A stretch of DNA of 64,000 bases from Wenxinia saemankumensis (lineage in GTDB: Bacteria; Pseudomonadota; Alphaproteobacteria; Rhodobacterales; Rhodobacteraceae). Position numbers and translations under genes: made by a program. Where the stretch lies: contig NZ_FQYO01000001.1 of the NCBI RefSeq assembly GCF_900141735.1, positions 620,001 through 684,000 of the forward strand. Reading direction: 5' to 3'. The notes beneath the pieces were generated by a model. The model was not told the DNA's origin. It did not search any database and was given only the letters and a program-made list of their open reading frames with translations. This document shows positions 1 through 8,572 of this stretch, piece after piece (the stretch's first letter is position 1; the number at the start of each line of letters is the position of its first letter).

Positions 1-65
1 TGGTGGAGAAGCTGCCGGGTGTCGATGTCAGGACGCCGAAGGTGATGGAGAGCGTCGAGATCTGA
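1..65 (+). CDS. C-terminal end of an unidentified protein (partial)
   Basis: An open frame enters the window and ends at a TGA at 63-65. Only about 20 residues are visible, ending in KVMESVEI. The fragment is too short to assign a family; the LPGV-type ending faintly recalls Lrp/AsnC regulators but that is a guess. It runs towards the end of soxG, so the two genes are convergent. The space between them (66-202) carries only a short GC-rich hairpin beside the soxG stop, with a 6-bp stem at 178-183 and 189-194. Confidence 0.4.
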   Translation, partial: VEKLPGVDVRTPKVMESVEI

Positions 66-202
66 GCGCGCGGCCCCCGGCCCCCCGCCGGCGATGCCGC
101 GGCCGGACGGAAGTACATGGCCGAAATCCCGACCCGTCTCGGGGCGGGACGCCGGAAGCGCCGCTGCCGCGGGGACAGGGGGCGCGCGGCCCCCTTCCCC
201 GC

Positions 203-724
203 TCAGTCGTAGAGGCCCGCCACCGGCGCCTCGGCCGAGATGTCCAGCAGCTTGCGGACGTACTCCGCCACAGAGCGGAAGCAGATCACCCGCGCCTCGG
301 TCTCGGACACCAGCCAGAATGCCGCCGCCACCTGGTTCAGCCGGGTGCGGCGGAAGGCGCCGACCGGGAAGACCGAAGGATGAAGGTCCACCGGCGCCAG
401 CTTGGCCAGAACCTCGCGCACCGCGCCCTCGACGACGAGGACCGTCCGCGCGTCCGAGATGTCGAGCGCGAGGTGATGGACTCCGTCCAGCCGGGCGGAG
501 AGATCCGCCGCCAATGCGCCGGCCTCTCCCCGGTCGCAGACCAGCATCAGCTCGTCCGGCGACATCCAGAGCAGCGTGCGCGCGCCGATCGCGGCACGGC
601 CCCGCTCCGGCAGGTCCAGGCCCGCCACCTCGCCCAGCGCGCGCTGCACGGGTTCCGCGCCCAGGTCGCCGCGGAAGGTCACCATGCCGACGGGCCCGGC
701 CTCCCGGATCGTCGCCTCAGCCAT
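203..724 (-). CDS. soxG: sarcosine oxidase subunit gamma
   Basis: This 173-residue protein is the gamma subunit of heterotetrameric sarcosine oxidase, which oxidatively demethylates sarcosine to glycine with transfer of the one-carbon unit to tetrahydrofolate. It begins MAEATIREAG and has the family's SPDEL..VCDRGEA segment and the conserved FRSVAEYVRKLLD stretch near the C terminus. The ATG at 724 overlaps the end of soxA by 8 nt, which fixes the start; a longer upstream reading lies wholly inside soxA and is rejected. Last gene of the soxB-D-A-G set, it forms the structural interface with the alpha and beta subunits and has no catalytic motif of its own. Confidence 0.9.
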   Translation of the reverse strand: MAEATIREAGPVGMVTFRGDLGAEPVQRALGEVAGLDLPERGRAAIGARTLLWMSPDELMLVCDRGEAGALAADLSARLDGVHHLALDISDARTVLVVEGAVREVLAKLAPVDLHPSVFPVGAFRRTRLNQVAAAFWLVSETEARVICFRSVAEYVRKLLDISAEAPVAGLYD

Positions 725-3700
725 GCAGCTTCTCCCCGTCCTTGTCGTAGACCACCGGGTCGACGATCCGCGCGGCGACCGCGCCGCCGTCGAGCGTGCC
801 GATCCGCACCGTCTCGCCCATCCGCTCGGTTCCGCGCCGGATGAGCGCCATCGCGATTCCCCGATCGAGCGTGGGCGAGTAGTAGGTCGAGGTGATCCGC
901 CCCTCGACATTGCGCTGCCCGTTCGCGTTCTGCCCCGAGGCGACGGCGTAGCCACCCTCCGGCAGGACCGACCCGTCGGTCGATTGCAGCCCGACCAGCT
1001 TCCACCGCTCGGGATCGGCGAGGAAGGACCGCTCCATCCCGCGCTTGCCGATGTAGTCGTCCTTCTTCTTCGACAGGGCCCAGTCGAGATTCAGGTCGCG
1101 CGGCGAGATGGTGCCGTCGCTCTCGTCCCCGACCATGATGAACCCCTTTTCGGCCCGCAGGACGTGCAGGCATTCGGTGCCGTAGGGCATCGCGCCGAAC
1201 TCCGCCCCCGCCTCGATCAGCCGGTCCCACAGCTCCTGCCCCCGGCTGGCGGGAACGGCGATCTCGTAGGAGAGCTCGCCCGAGAACGAGATGCGGAAGA
1301 CCCGCGCCGGAATGCCCGCGATCTCGCCCTCCGCCCAGTGCATGAAGGGCAGCGCCTCCCGGCCGACATCCATCCCGCCGAGCTTTTCGAGCACGTCGCG
1401 GGCATGGGGGCCGACGACGGCGATCTGGGCATAGGCCTCGGTCACGTTGGCGACGTAGACCTTCCAGTCCCACCATTCGGTCTGGAGCCATTCCTCCATA
1501 TGGGCATGGATCCGGTCCGCGCCGCCGGTCGTGGTATGGCAGAGCCAGCTGTCCTCGGACAGGCGCGCGACCACGCCGTCGTCGATCAGGAAGCCCTGCT
1601 CGTTGCACATCAGGCCGTATCGGCATTTGCCGATGGGCAGGGTGCTCATCATGTTCGTGTAGAGCATGTCGAGGAAGCGGCCGGCATCCGGCCCCTTCAC
1701 CACGATCTTGCCGAGGGTGGAGGCGTCGAGCAGCCCCAGCTTCTGGCGGGTGTTCAGCACCTCGCGGCGCACCGCCTCCTCCCGGCTCTCGGATCCGCGG
1801 CGGTAGCAGTAGGGCCGCCGCCACTGGCCCACCGGCTCCCAGTCGGCGCCATGCGCCTCGTGCCAGGCGTGGATCGGGGTACGGCGCACCGGCTGGAACA
1901 CTTCGTCCCGCGCCGCGCCTGCGATCGCGCCCATCGAGATGGGCGTATAGGGCGGGCGGAACGTCGTGGTGCCGACCTGCGGGATCGGCGCGTTCAGCGC
2001 GTTCGACAGGATCGCGAGGCCGTTGATGTTGCTCAGCTTGCCCTGGTCGGTCGCCATGCCGAGCGTGGTGTAGCGCTTGGTGTGCTCGACGCTCTCGTAG
2101 CCCTCCTGCGCGGCGAGGCGCACGTCCGACACCTTCACGTCGTTCTGGTAGTCGAGCCACATCTTCGCGCGCTTGTCGCGGCCGGCGCCCTGCGGCATCA
2201 GCCAGACGGGCACGAGGGGCTGCTCCGGCACCTCCTCGACGCCGGGGACCGGCCCCTCGCCCGCCTCGTGCCCCGATGCCGCCGCCGCGCGGCGGCCGGC
2301 CTCGGCGGCGTCCGACAGGACGGCCCCGGTGAGCAGCGCGCCATTGGCGGCGCCGGCGCAGATGGCCATCGCGGCGCCGTCCGCTCCGGTCGGGGGCTTC
2401 GCCCCGTCGGGGCGGAACATCGCGGCCCCCTCGTCCCAGAGCAGCTTGCCGCCGACATGGGACCAGAGATGAACCACCGGCGACCAGCCGCCGGACATGG
2501 CGACCGCGTCGCAGGCGATCTCCTCCAGCGACGCGCCCTCGCCGGCCTGAAGGCAGACCGAGACCGACTTCACGCCTTTGCCGCCCTTGGCCGAGGCGAT
2601 GCCGCGCCCGGTCTCGACCCGGATCCCGAGGGCCCGGACCCTCTCGGGCAGCGCGCCCCGCGCCTCCGGCCGGGCGTCGAGGATTGCCGGCACGACCAGG
2701 CCGGCCTCATGCAGCGCGATGGCGGTGCGGTAGGCGTCGTCGTTGTTCGTGACGATCACGGTGCGGTCCCCGGGGGAAACGCCGTAATCGACGACATAGT
2801 CGCGCACGGCCGAGGCGAGCATCACGCCCGGCAGGTCGTTCCCGGCGAAGGAGAGCGGCCGCTCGATCGCGCCGGTAGCCACGATCGTCTGCGCGGCGCG
2901 CACCCGCCAGAGCCGATGGCGCGGCCCGTCCGGCACCGCCATGTGGTCGCCCAGTCGCTCGTAGAGCAACGCGTAGCCGTGATCGTAGAGCCCGGCGGCC
3001 ATGGTCCGCAGGCGCAGCGTGACGTTCTCCATCGCCTCCAGCCGATCGACGGCCTGCCGGACCCAGCTCCCGGCCGGGATGCCGTCGATGTCGGGCGCGT
3101 CGAGCGGCGCGCGGCCGCCCCAATGGGCGGTCTGCTCGACCAGTAGCACGCGGGCGCCCGCTTCGGCCGCGCTCAGCGCCGCCTGCAGGCCCGCGATGCC
3201 GCCGCCCGCCACCAGCACGTCGGCATAGGCGTAGAGATGCTCGTAGGTGTCGGCGTCGCGATGCTTCGGCGCCTTGCCGAGGCCGGCCGACCTGCGGATG
3301 AACGGCTCGTAGACGTGCTTCCACAGCGGGCGCGGATGGATGAACATCTTGTAGTAGAAGCCCGCGGGCAGGAAGCGCGAGAGTCGCGCGTTGATCGCGC
3401 CCACATCGAAGTCGAGATTGGGCCAGCGGTTCTGGCTCTCGGCCGTCAGCCCGTCATAGAGCTCCTGCGTGGTGGCGCGCTGGTTCGGCTCGAACCGGCC
3501 CCCCTCGCCGAGATTCATCAGCGCGTTCGGCTCCTCGGCGCCCGAGGCGACGATGCCGCGCGGACGGTGATACTTGAACGACCGGCCGACGACCGTCTGG
3601 CCGTTCGCCAGCAGGGCCGAGGCCAGCGTGTCGCCCTCGAACCCCGTCATCTTCCGGCCGTCGAAGGTGAAGGAGACGGCGCGGCGGCGCTCGATCTTCC

Positions 3701-3728
3701 GCCCTCCGCGGGACAGGCGCGTGCTCAT
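717..3728 (-). CDS. soxA: sarcosine oxidase subunit alpha
   Basis: This 1003-residue protein is the large alpha subunit, of normal size for the family. The N-terminal ~100 residues form the 2Fe-2S-ferredoxin-like fold (FTFDGRKMTGFEGDTLASALL). A dinucleotide-binding motif (VLVAGGGIAGLQAALSAAEAG) sits near residue 170 and binds NAD+. The C-terminal ~400 residues are a GcvT-like domain that takes the methyl group to tetrahydrofolate, giving 5,10-methylene-THF. Its ATG overlaps the soxD stop by 4 nt (ATGA at 3725-3728) and it runs 8 nt into soxG, so D-A-G are translationally coupled. Electrons pass to O2 through FAD and FMN held with the beta subunit. Assignment is firm. Confidence 0.96.
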   Translation of the reverse strand: MSTRLSRGGRKIERRRAVSFTFDGRKMTGFEGDTLASALLANGQTVVGRSFKYHRPRGIVASGAEEPNALMNLGEGGRFEPNQRATTQELYDGLTAESQNRWPNLDFDVGAINARLSRFLPAGFYYKMFIHPRPLWKHVYEPFIRRSAGLGKAPKHRDADTYEHLYAYADVLVAGGGIAGLQAALSAAEAGARVLLVEQTAHWGGRAPLDAPDIDGIPAGSWVRQAVDRLEAMENVTLRLRTMAAGLYDHGYALLYERLGDHMAVPDGPRHRLWRVRAAQTIVATGAIERPLSFAGNDLPGVMLASAVRDYVVDYGVSPGDRTVIVTNNDDAYRTAIALHEAGLVVPAILDARPEARGALPERVRALGIRVETGRGIASAKGGKGVKSVSVCLQAGEGASLEEIACDAVAMSGGWSPVVHLWSHVGGKLLWDEGAAMFRPDGAKPPTGADGAAMAICAGAANGALLTGAVLSDAAEAGRRAAAASGHEAGEGPVPGVEEVPEQPLVPVWLMPQGAGRDKRAKMWLDYQNDVKVSDVRLAAQEGYESVEHTKRYTTLGMATDQGKLSNINGLAILSNALNAPIPQVGTTTFRPPYTPISMGAIAGAARDEVFQPVRRTPIHAWHEAHGADWEPVGQWRRPYCYRRGSESREEAVRREVLNTRQKLGLLDASTLGKIVVKGPDAGRFLDMLYTNMMSTLPIGKCRYGLMCNEQGFLIDDGVVARLSEDSWLCHTTTGGADRIHAHMEEWLQTEWWDWKVYVANVTEAYAQIAVVGPHARDVLEKLGGMDVGREALPFMHWAEGEIAGIPARVFRISFSGELSYEIAVPASRGQELWDRLIEAGAEFGAMPYGTECLHVLRAEKGFIMVGDESDGTISPRDLNLDWALSKKKDDYIGKRGMERSFLADPERWKLVGLQSTDGSVLPEGGYAVASGQNANGQRNVEGRITSTYYSPTLDRGIAMALIRRGTERMGETVRIGTLDGGAVAARIVDPVVYDKDGEKLHG

Positions 3729-4054
3729 GCGAATTCCCTCCAGCTCCAGCCTGGCCGTCTGGCCGAGATGCGGTCCCGGATCTCCTGCGGGGGCTCGGTC
3801 ACCTGCGCGGAATAGGTGCCGAACACATCCATCGTGACGGTGCAGCGGGCGGCGTGGAACCACTTGCCGCAGCCATAGGCGTGACGCCAGCGCTCGAAAT
3901 GGACGCCCTTCGGATTCTCGCGGAGGAACATGTATTCCTCGAAGGCCGCATCGTCCGACCCCGGCCCGACGCGCTTGAGATGCGCCTCGCCGCCGGGAGC
4001 GAATTCGGTCTCCTCGGCGGTCGTGCCGCAGCAGGGACAGGTGAGGGTCAGCAC
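3725..4054 (-). CDS. soxD: sarcosine oxidase subunit delta
   Basis: The small delta subunit, 109 residues when read from a GTG at 4054. It starts MLTLTCPCCG and later has RHAYGCGKWF, giving Cys6, Cys9, His58 and Cys62. From what is known of heterotetrameric sarcosine oxidases, the delta subunit holds one zinc with ligands at almost exactly these positions, and this supports the GTG start over an ATG 42 nt upstream. It sits directly before soxA with an ATGA overlap. A strong hairpin lies 25 nt upstream of its start, so its mRNA leader may be structured or expression from upstream may be reduced. Confidence 0.92.
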   Translation of the reverse strand: MLTLTCPCCGTTAEETEFAPGGEAHLKRVGPGSDDAAFEEYMFLRENPKGVHFERWRHAYGCGKWFHAARCTVTMDVFGTYSAQVTEPPQEIRDRISARRPGWSWREFA

Positions 4055-4078
4055 GTCGGGGCCTCCACGCACGAGAAC

Positions 4079-4110
4079 GGGCCCGCAGGGCGGCAAGCGC
4101 CTGCGGGCCC
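4079..4110 (-). terminator. strong hairpin upstream of soxD (attenuator or terminator)
   Basis: A perfect 11-bp stem (4079-4089 with 4100-4110) and a 10-nt loop lie between the acidic membrane protein gene and soxD on the minus strand. No real T-run follows; the next minus-strand bases are GTTCTCG. It could end transcription of the upstream gene or trim readthrough into soxDAG. Confidence 0.5.
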
Positions 4111-4122
4111 GGGATGGAACGT

Positions 4123-4146
4123 GCCGCGGCCCGGACGGGCCGCGGC
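4123..4146 (-). terminator. second GC-rich hairpin upstream of soxD
   Basis: A 10-bp stem (4123-4132 with 4137-4146) around GGAC, 12 bp from the neighbouring hairpin. Two strong hairpins in a row between one gene's stop and the next start suggest partial termination or RNA processing. There is no U-tract. Confidence 0.4.
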
Positions 4147-4186
4147 GGCAATGGCGGAGCGGGGCGCGACCGCGCCCGCGACCGGA

Positions 4187-4717
4187 TCAGTTGGCCGTTT
4201 CGTCCACGACTTCGGCGTCGACCTCTTCGTCGCCATCGGCGGCGGGGCCAACCTCGGCGTCGATCTCGGCCGCAGCGTCGTCGGCAGCGCCCTCGACCGC
4301 GTCGCCGGCATCCTCGACGGCATCGGCAGTGTCGGCGGCAGCGTCGTCGACGGCAGCCTCGGCATCGGCGGCCGCATCATCGATCGCGGCGCCGGCATCG
4401 TCGACGGCTTCCTCGGTCTCGGCGGCAGCATCGTCGAGCGCGGCATCGGCACCGGCCGCGGCGTCGTCGATCTCGGCGCCGACATCCGCGGCCTCCTCGT
4501 CGATCTCGGCCTCGGCGCCGGCAGCGGCGGCTTCGGCATCCTGCTCGACGGCCGTGTCGGCGTCACCGCTGAAGAGCCAGAACAGGACGATGACGACGAT
4601 GACGACCGCCGCCAGGATGAAGGCGATCGTCCCGCCTCCGCCAGACTTCTTGACGGTCGTGGACGAGGACGAGGCGTTTGTGCGCGCCGGGTCGTTGGGG
4701 CGGTTCGGATCGGCCAT
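4187..4717 (-). CDS. single-pass membrane protein with acidic Ala-rich 29-residue repeats
   Basis: Unrecognised 176-residue protein. The short polar N terminus ends in Lys23-Lys24, followed by one hydrophobic helix at about residues 30-49. Everything after that is a low-complexity tail of Ala, Asp and Glu with no Lys or Arg. The tail contains two tandem 29-residue units, 83-111 and 112-140, each built as 11+11+7 residues beginning with I/L/V-D-D-A. Such spacing predicts long amphipathic helices, as in LEA or apolipoprotein-like proteins. By the positive-inside rule the tail should face the periplasm. AAGGAGACC precedes the ATG at 4717 and selects it over an upstream start. The gene lies between soxB and soxD; a link to sarcosine metabolism is unproven, and it may be a stress or envelope protein. 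Confidence 0.75.
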   Translation of the reverse strand: MADPNRPNDPARTNASSSSTTVKKSGGGGTIAFILAAVVIVVIVLFWLFSGDADTAVEQDAEAAAAGAEAEIDEEAADVGAEIDDAAAGADAALDDAAAETEEAVDDAGAAIDDAAADAEAAVDDAAADTADAVEDAGDAVEGAADDAAAEIDAEVGPAADGDEEVDAEVVDETAN

Positions 4718-4828
4718 GGGAAGGTCTCCTTGGGGTCTTCGATTGACCGCCCAACGTAGGAGAGTTCCCACCCGTTCCCGATTATGTGATTCCGTGCGCG
4801 CGATGCGCGTTCTTTCGCCGAACCGCGA

Positions 4829-4987
4829 TCATTCGGCCACGGTGACGGAATCGTCCTCGGGCCAGCCGGACAGGCCGTCGAGCACGGCGAGACCGACCAC
4901 CATCGAGGCGATCCCGGCGACGACGAAGAGGGCGATGCCCCCGCCGGCACTTCCGCGCGATGCGCGATTCGAGACGTAATCGACCAT
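4829..4987 (-). CDS. 52-residue single-pass membrane protein
   Basis: A small gene read from an ATG at 4987 with GGAGG seven bases upstream and a TGA at 4829-4831. The protein starts MVDYVSNRASRGSAGGG, then has one hydrophobic stretch at about residues 18-38 and an acidic end (WPEDDSVTVAE). No family is recognised. It lies between soxB (160 nt upstream) and the acidic repeat protein (111 nt downstream), all on the same strand. The strong ribosome-binding site, the single membrane helix and the charge pattern support a real gene despite its size. Confidence 0.6.
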   Translation of the reverse strand: MVDYVSNRASRGSAGGGIALFVVAGIASMVVGLAVLDGLSGWPEDDSVTVAE

Positions 4988-5147
4988 GTCGGAACCTCCG
5001 GGCTGACAGCCCCGCCCCGATGCACCCGCCGCGGGGCGGGCGAAAGCCCCCCCGTCGACGCTCGGCGCCCGGCAGCCGAGCGCCGCGCGGCCACTCGGCC
5101 AAGCGTCGCCGGTGCGGGCCCCGGGGCCGGAATGTCACGCATCGTGG

Positions 5148-6401
5148 TCAATGCGCCACACCGGCCGCGACGCTCTCGTCGATGAAGCGCCCCTCGCGGA
5201 AGCGATCCATGCCGAAGGCGGCCGTCAGGGGCCCGGGCTCGCCCTTGGCCACCAGCTCCGCCATCGCCCAGCCCGATCCCGGGATCGCCTTGAATCCCCC
5301 CGTGCCCCAGCCGCAATTGACGAAGACGTTCGGCACCGGCGTCTTCGACAGGATGGGCGAGCGGTCGCCCGTCATGTCGACGATCCCGCCCCATTGCCGC
5401 AGCATCTTCAGCCGCGAGATCATCGGGAAGGTCTCGACCAGGGCGCGGCCCGTCTCCTCGATATGGTGGAACGAGCCGCGCTGGGTGAAGGCGTTGTAGC
5501 CGTCCGTGCCGCCGCCGATCACCATCTCGCCCTTGTCGGACTGGCTCATGTAGCCGTGCACCGTGTTGGCCATGACGACCACGTCCATGCAGGGCTTGAT
5601 CGGCTCCGACACCAGCGCCTGCAGCGGCAGCGCCTCGATCGGCATGCGGAAACCGGCAAGGCCGCAGACTTGGCCCGTATGCCCGGCGACGACGATGGCG
5701 AGCTTGCCGCAGGCGATCTCTCCCTTCGTTGTGGAGATGCCGCTGACCGCGCCGCCCTCGCCGTTCCGGTGGATCGCCGTGACCTCGCATTGCTGGATGA
5801 TGTCCATGCCCATGGCGCTGCAGGCGCGGGCATAGCCCCAGGCGACGGCATCGTGGCGGGCCGTGCCGCCGCGCGGCTGCCAGAGCGCGCCCAGCACCGG
5901 GTAGCGCGGCCCCTCGATATGGATGATCGGGCAGAGTTCCTTGACGCGCTCGGGACCGATGAACTGCGTCTCGACGCCCTGCAGCGCGTTGGCATGGGCG
6001 GTGCGCTTGTAGCCGCGCACCTCGTGCTCGGTCTGGGCCAGCATCATCACGCCGCGGGGCGAGAACATGACGTTGTAGTTCAGGTCCTGGCTCATCGTCT
6101 CGTAGAGCGAGCGCGACTTCTCGTAGATCGCGGCCGAGGGGTCCTGCAGGTAGTTCGAGCGGATGATCGTCGTGTTCCGGCCGGTATTGCCGCCGCCGAG
6201 CCAGCCCTTCTCGATCACCGCCACATTGGTGATGCCGAAATTCCTGCCGAGGTAATACGCCGTGGCGAGGCCGTGACCGCCCGCGCCGACGACGACGACG
6301 TCGTACCGCGCCTTGGGGGCCGGCGATCTCCACGCCCGCTCCCACCCTTCGTGGTGGCGCAGCGCCTCGCGGGCGATGGCGAAGACGGAATAGCGCGTCA
6401 T
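5148..6401 (-). CDS. soxB: sarcosine oxidase subunit beta
   Basis: The 417-residue beta subunit carries the FAD and the covalently bound FMN and contains the sarcosine-oxidising site. The FAD-binding Rossmann motif (DVVVVGAGGHGLATAYYLG) starts near residue 34. The segment GGTARHDAVAWGYARA contains the histidine expected to bind FMN covalently. The ATG at 6401 has a GGAG site upstream. It is first in the minus-strand sox region, and unusually two small membrane-protein genes separate it from soxDAG. It is divergent from ccmI across 240 bp that must hold its promoter; I could not assign a convincing -35/-10 there. Confidence 0.95.
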   Translation of the reverse strand: MTRYSVFAIAREALRHHEGWERAWRSPAPKARYDVVVVGAGGHGLATAYYLGRNFGITNVAVIEKGWLGGGNTGRNTTIIRSNYLQDPSAAIYEKSRSLYETMSQDLNYNVMFSPRGVMMLAQTEHEVRGYKRTAHANALQGVETQFIGPERVKELCPIIHIEGPRYPVLGALWQPRGGTARHDAVAWGYARACSAMGMDIIQQCEVTAIHRNGEGGAVSGISTTKGEIACGKLAIVVAGHTGQVCGLAGFRMPIEALPLQALVSEPIKPCMDVVVMANTVHGYMSQSDKGEMVIGGGTDGYNAFTQRGSFHHIEETGRALVETFPMISRLKMLRQWGGIVDMTGDRSPILSKTPVPNVFVNCGWGTGGFKAIPGSGWAMAELVAKGEPGPLTAAFGMDRFREGRFIDESVAAGVAH

Positions 6402-6641
6402 CGGGCGGGCACTCCTGCAGGCGGTGGCGACGGGGCGTCTCCTCGCGCCTCATTGCCCCGGACGCAAGCGCGGCATCGGACCGCAGGCGGCGCCTCGATG
6501 GGCGAAAACGACACGCGCCTCGGAGAGCACGGCGGAGGCGCGGCCCGGGGTCGCGGGGGCGTGATCGGCCCTTCCGCCGCGGCGGCGCGGCCGGTAGGAA
6601 CGGTTGCGATCCGATCCAGGGCCGAAAGGGGCCGTCCCGCC

Positions 6642-7847
6642 ATGCTGTCATGGGCCGTCTTCGCGCTGCTCGCCCTGCTCGTGGCGGCCTATGTCGCCCG
6701 TCCGCTGCTGTCCGCCGGTCGCCGCGAGACGGAGGTGCGGTCCGATGTCGCGCTCTACCGGGCGCAGCTGGAGGAGGTCGATCGCGACCTGGCCCGCGGC
6801 ACGATCGGCGCCGAGGAGGCCGAGCGCGCGCGGGCCGAGATCGCCCGCCGCCTTATCGCCGCCGACCGGGCCGGGGCCGCGCGCGCGACCGAGGGGCCGG
6901 CCCGCTGGCCGGCCGCGCTGGCGGGCCTGGTGGTCCTGGCCGGGGGGCTGTCGCTCTATGCCGTGATCGGCGCGCCGGGCGCGGGCGACCTGCCGCGGGC
7001 CGAGCGGATCGCCGCGTCAGCCGCGATGCGGGACGGGCGGATGGACCAGACCGCCGCCGAGGCCGAGGCGGCCGCGATGCCGCAGCCCCCCGCCCCCGAG
7101 ATCCCCGAGGATTATGCCGCCCTGATCGAGCGGCTGCGGCAGATCGCGCCCACCCGACCGGACGACATCGAGGGCTGGCGCCTGCTGGCCCGGCACGAGG
7201 GGCAGCTCGGCAATTATGCCGCGGCCGCCCGCGCGCAGGAAGAGGTGCTCCGCCTGCGGGGGGACGAGGCCGGCATCGCCGACCGGACGCTGCTGGCCGA
7301 TCTCTACGTCGCCGCCGCCTCCGGCTATGTCTCGCCCGAGGCCGAGGCGCTGGTGCGCGCCGTGCTGGCCGAGGATTCGGACGAGCCGGCGGCGCGCTAC
7401 ACGCTTGGCCTGCTCTACGCGCAGACCGACCGGCCGGACCTCGCCTTCGAGCTCTGGCGGCCCGTCGCGGAAGGCGGCGATCCGGCGTCGATCCATACCC
7501 GGCTGGCCCGCGACCAGATCCCCCTCGCCGCGCAGGCGGCCGGGATCGACTACGCCCCGCCGGCGCAGCGCGGGCCGAGCGCCGCCGACATCGCGGCGGC
7601 CGAGGGGATGGATCCCGGGTCGCGGCAGGCGATGGTCGAGGGGATGGTGGCGCAACTCTCCACCCGGCTCGCCGAGGAAGGCGGACCGGCCGAGGACTGG
7701 GCCCGGCTCGTCACCTCGCTGGCCGTGCTGGGCGAGACCGAGCGGGCCGCCGCGATCCTGGGCGAGGCGCGCGAGGTCTTCGCCGCCTCCGAGCGGGACA
7801 TGGCGATCATCGACGCGGCGGCGGAACAGGCGGGGCTGGACGGATGA
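6642..7847 (+). CDS. ccmI: cytochrome c biogenesis protein CcmI
   Basis: This 401-residue protein starts MLSWAVFALLALLVAAYVARPLL (membrane helix 1). A second helix follows at about residues 88-108, and TPR-like repeats occupy about 160-390 (for example GNYAAAARAQEEVLRL and EPAARYTLGLLYAQTDRP). In c-type cytochrome maturation (system I), CcmI delivers apocytochrome c to the CcmFH haem ligation complex on the periplasmic side. The other ccm genes are not in this window. It overlaps ruvX by 4 nt (ATGA). Confidence 0.88.
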   Translation: MLSWAVFALLALLVAAYVARPLLSAGRRETEVRSDVALYRAQLEEVDRDLARGTIGAEEAERARAEIARRLIAADRAGAARATEGPARWPAALAGLVVLAGGLSLYAVIGAPGAGDLPRAERIAASAAMRDGRMDQTAAEAEAAAMPQPPAPEIPEDYAALIERLRQIAPTRPDDIEGWRLLARHEGQLGNYAAAARAQEEVLRLRGDEAGIADRTLLADLYVAAASGYVSPEAEALVRAVLAEDSDEPAARYTLGLLYAQTDRPDLAFELWRPVAEGGDPASIHTRLARDQIPLAAQAAGIDYAPPAQRGPSAADIAAAEGMDPGSRQAMVEGMVAQLSTRLAEEGGPAEDWARLVTSLAVLGETERAAAILGEAREVFAASERDMAIIDAAAEQAGLDG

Positions 7848-8320
7848 TCCACGAAGAGATCGGGGACTTCGCCGCTGCCCTGCCCCCGATGCGCGGGCTG
7901 CTGGGGCTGGATCTCGGGACGAAGACGATCGGCGTCGCGGCGTCGGACCGGTTGCGGACGATCGCCAGCGCGGTCGAGACGATCCGGCGCAGCAAGTTCA
8001 CCGCCGAGGCGGAGCGCCTGATCGCGCTGGCCGAGACGCGCGAGGCGGGCGGGATCGTCCTCGGCCTTCCGCGCAACATGGACGGAAGCGAGGGGCCGCG
8101 CGCCCAGTCGACCCGCGCCTTCGCCCGCAACCTCTCGCGGCTGACCGACCTGCCCATCGCCTTCTGGGACGAGCGCCTCTCGACCGTCGCGGCCGAGCGC
8201 GCGCTGATCGAGGCGGATACCTCGCGCCGGCGCCGGGCCGAGGTGATCGACCAGGTCGCGGCGGGGCTGATCCTGCAGGGCTGCCTCGACCGGCTGGCCC
8301 GTCTGGGGGGCGCGCGATGA
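7844..8320 (+). CDS. ruvX: RuvX/YqgF-family Holliday junction resolvase-like nuclease
   Basis: A 158-residue protein with the RNase H-like fold of the YqgF family: first-strand motif LDLGTKTIGVAASD, then VLGLPRNMDGSEGPRA, and WDERLSTVAAE with its acidic residue near the end. Members process the 5' end of pre-16S rRNA and are annotated as Holliday junction resolvases; which role applies here cannot be told from sequence. Its ATG overlaps the ccmI stop and its stop overlaps the next start, so the three genes form one coupled unit. Confidence 0.9.
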   Translation: MIHEEIGDFAAALPPMRGLLGLDLGTKTIGVAASDRLRTIASAVETIRRSKFTAEAERLIALAETREAGGIVLGLPRNMDGSEGPRAQSTRAFARNLSRLTDLPIAFWDERLSTVAAERALIEADTSRRRRAEVIDQVAAGLILQGCLDRLARLGGAR

Positions 8321-8541
8321 ATGATGCCGTCTGGACGCGGCCCGAGCCGCAGAGTCCCTGCGTGAAGATCTGCGTGATCCATCCGCAATCCCGGCTCTGC
8401 ACCGGCTGCAAGCGCACCATCGACGAGATCGCCGCCTGGGGCCGGATGGATGCCGCGGCGCGGCAGGCGGTGCTCGACGATCTGCCGAACCGGGTCGTGG
8501 CGACGCGGCGCGGCGGTCGGGCCGGACGGCTCCGCGACTAG
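8317..8541 (+). CDS. DUF1289 family cysteine-rich small protein
   Basis: A 74-residue protein with the DUF1289 pattern SPCVKICVIHPQSRLCTGCKRT followed by IDEIAAWGRM. The four clustered cysteines suggest binding of a metal or Fe-S cluster. Function is unknown; the family often sits beside small housekeeping genes in proteobacteria. It is coupled to ruvX through an ATGA overlap and ends 31 bp before the convergent sulfotransferase gene. Confidence 0.85.
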   Translation: MNDAVWTRPEPQSPCVKICVIHPQSRLCTGCKRTIDEIAAWGRMDAAARQAVLDDLPNRVVATRRGGRAGRLRD

Positions 8542-8572
8542 GCCCCGTCCATCGCCTCCGGGCGGTGGATCC

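Noticed and set aside
725-955. Extension of soxG upstream to 955.
   Set aside because: The extra residues are Arg/Ser-rich and lie in another frame of soxA; the ATG at 724 gives the normal family length.
576-3146. Long plus-strand frame opposite soxA.
   Set aside because: Antisense shadow; soxA and its overlaps are unambiguous.
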